Positions 62,721 through 64,000 of a DNA stretch of 64,000 bases are shown here, piece after piece; within the stretch, counting starts at the first letter, position 1; every line of letters begins with the position of its first letter. This DNA is from UBA7067 sp051880615. GTDB lineage: Bacteria > Bacillota > Clostridia > Oscillospirales > Acutalibacteraceae. The notes below the pieces were generated by a model that worked only from the letters and a program-made list of their open reading frames with translations, had not been told where the DNA came from and ran no database searches. The position numbers and the translations under genes are program-made. The stretch spans positions 1-64,000 of the forward strand of contig JBJEOH010000041.1 of the NCBI GenBank assembly GCA_051880615.1, read 5' to 3'.

Positions 62721-64000
62721 TTATTCATTTGTTTTATCAGGCAGTTCAAATTCGCGTGTATCGGCAAGGCGGCGTTTTGCCTCGCTGCTTGAATATTTTG
62801 ATATATCCGTTTCACGAATAGAAAACTCAATCGTTTCGTCAAACTGCGGATTTCGCTTTGTTACACGCTCGTCTGCTGATGAGTCTGATTTTTCATCCTC
62901 ATTTTTCTCAGCAGTTGCTTGCTCATTTGTTGTTGCAAGTACCTCGTTTGGAGCTTCGCTTTCGTGTTTGTCCTGCTCTGCCGGCTGTGCTATTTCCTCA
63001 GTTATAGTGCTTTGCTCTGCATTTTCATCGGAATTAGTTTTTGCAGCTTTCTCCTGTGTTTTTTTAGACTTAGGAATAAATACCTTTATTTCCTCGTCAA
63101 CCTCTTGCTTAGCCGAACTCTCGGAAGGAGCTTCCTGTTTCTTCGGTTGAGCTGCGCCCGATTCACTGCGCTTCGGATATTTCTTCGGTAAATCGTGCTT
63201 GTCACTTATCGGCTTTGCTACCGAAATGCTGTGATATGTGTGTTCAGGTCTTTGAGCTCTTGAATACTCGCCCAAGTCCATAACAACAATCTCGTGGCTT
63301 GTCTGTCGTTCACTCGCAAGCACCATATTCTGATAGTCGCCGTAAAGGTATCTGAGGTATTTGTCATATTCCTTAGGAACAGGGAAGCGGTAACCCTCAA
63401 AATCCCAATAGACTGTGTCCTTAAGCCACTTTCTCGGGAAGTCGCCCTTATATACATTCCTGCCCATACCGTCATAAAGGTATTTAGCGTCCTTCTTTTT
63501 CTCAAACCATCGCAGGCACTTGAATTGCAGTTTTTCCGACACCTTAAGCGGCAGTACCCTTTTGATAAAGTCCGTTACAGCGCTCTGGAATTTGTGACCG
63601 TTGTCAACCTTTCTGCCATGCCATTTGTTGAATACAAGCGAGCGAGTCATAAGGGTGAGCTGCAAATGGATTTTTCTGCCTATTTTGCTGTTCGCAGTTT
63701 TGTCGTGGGCAAGAACATCAAAGAAAATGCCATTGTGCATATCGGGGAATTTGCTTGTCCACTTTGTTGCGAACATAGTGTTGTCAATTCTGAGCTTTGT
63801 AAAAATGTTGTGGGTTTTCGGGTCGGTGTCAACCGTGTGAAGCTTTACATTGCCCGGAAGCTCACTTTGAACAACCTCAAGGAATTTATTGTAGTCCTCT
63901 CTCAGCATCATCACATCGGCATCGTCATCCCAGGGGATAAAGCCCTTGTGGCGTATGGCTCCTAAAAGAGTGCCGCCTGCAAGAAAGTATTTTATGTGAT
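62721..64000 (-). CDS. LicD family phosphotransferase (5' end beyond the window)
   Basis: Partial: the gene begins beyond the right edge. The visible N-terminal part reads YFLAGGTLLGAIRHKGFIPWDDDADVMMLREDYNKFLEV, where the DDD triad is the catalytic signature of LicD phosphocholine/glycan-phosphate transferases. The following 230 residues fit the family, with CLRWFEKKKDAKYLYDG and FPRKWLKDTVYWDFEGYRFPVP. The last 160 residues are an unusual Lys/Glu/Ser/Pro-rich tail, probably disordered. It modifies cell-surface glycans. Confidence 0.85.
   Translation of the reverse strand, partial: HIKYFLAGGTLLGAIRHKGFIPWDDDADVMMLREDYNKFLEVVQSELPGNVKLHTVDTDPKTHNIFTKLRIDNTMFATKWTSKFPDMHNGIFFDVLAHDKTANSKIGRKIHLQLTLMTRSLVFNKWHGRKVDNGHKFQSAVTDFIKRVLPLKVSEKLQFKCLRWFEKKKDAKYLYDGMGRNVYKGDFPRKWLKDTVYWDFEGYRFPVPKEYDKYLRYLYGDYQNMVLASERQTSHEIVVMDLGEYSRAQRPEHTYHSISVAKPISDKHDLPKKYPKRSESGAAQPKKQEAPSESSAKQEVDEEIKVFIPKSKKTQEKAAKTNSDENAEQSTITEEIAQPAEQDKHESEAPNEVLATTNEQATAEKNEDEKSDSSADERVTKRNPQFDETIEFSIRETDISKYSSSEAKRRLADTREFELPDKTNE

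Overview
The window looks like a chromosomal segment of a gut-type anaerobic Clostridia (Firmicutes), probably Oscillospiraceae/Ruminococcaceae. This is inferred from indolepyruvate:ferredoxin oxidoreductase, NfnAB, a Clostridia-style SRP RNA just upstream of dnaX, a MurT/GatD-like pair, PdxST, strong AGGAGG ribosome sites and sigma-A promoters with 17-bp spacers. No species can be named. Both ends are cut; the last gene (LicD family) runs off the right edge.

Layout. 0.3-2.7 kb: iorAB (minus). 2.9-8.5 kb: uvrA, typA/bipA and a DEDD exonuclease. 8.6-10.6 kb: SRP RNA and dnaX. 10.6-19.5 kb: sugar aminotransferase (minus), radical SAM protein, MATE exporter (minus), a copper unit (CsoR repressor plus CopA carrying a CopZ-like tail), a membrane lipase-like hydrolase and a LysR regulator. 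19.7-23.3 kb: iron alcohol dehydrogenase and nfnAB, i.e. redox/ferredoxin metabolism. 23.4-28.7 kb: small Cys-rich protein, murT, a gatD-like gene lacking the expected catalytic residues, recD2, comF. 28.8-34 kb: two orphan regulators and three membrane or PH-type proteins. 34.0-35.4 kb: gdhA. 35.7-42.3 kb: purine operon purC-purF-purB-purA-guaA.

Accessory region. About 42.3-52.2 kb is best read as a 9.9-kb integrative mobilizable element inserted exactly at the 3' end of guaA. It carries a phage-like XRE repressor switch, excisionase-like protein, tyrosine integrase, MobC-like protein, RepA-like ATPase, iteron-like repeats, MOBV relaxase, small element proteins, and a MATE plus ABC-F cargo pair. 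The cargo sits behind what looks like a ribosome-controlled transcription attenuator with a six-codon leader peptide (MSHKDF) whose start codon lies in the terminator stem. A 9-bp core repeat (TGGGAATAA) flanks the element and the likely native guaA terminator has been displaced to the far side.

52.4-64 kb: an unknown acidic protein and a mini kinase-like protein, a CadC/CadA-type metal efflux unit, an orphan ABC ATPase, phosphohexomutase and a hexapeptide-repeat protein, YbjQ, pdxST, and a LicD family protein with a long charged tail.

The most interesting points are the attenuator-controlled resistance-like cassette, the guaA-targeted element with its repeat architecture, the apparently glutaminase-dead GatD, and the CopA gene with a second CopZ-like start inside it. 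All family calls come from reading the translated sequence; no database search was run.
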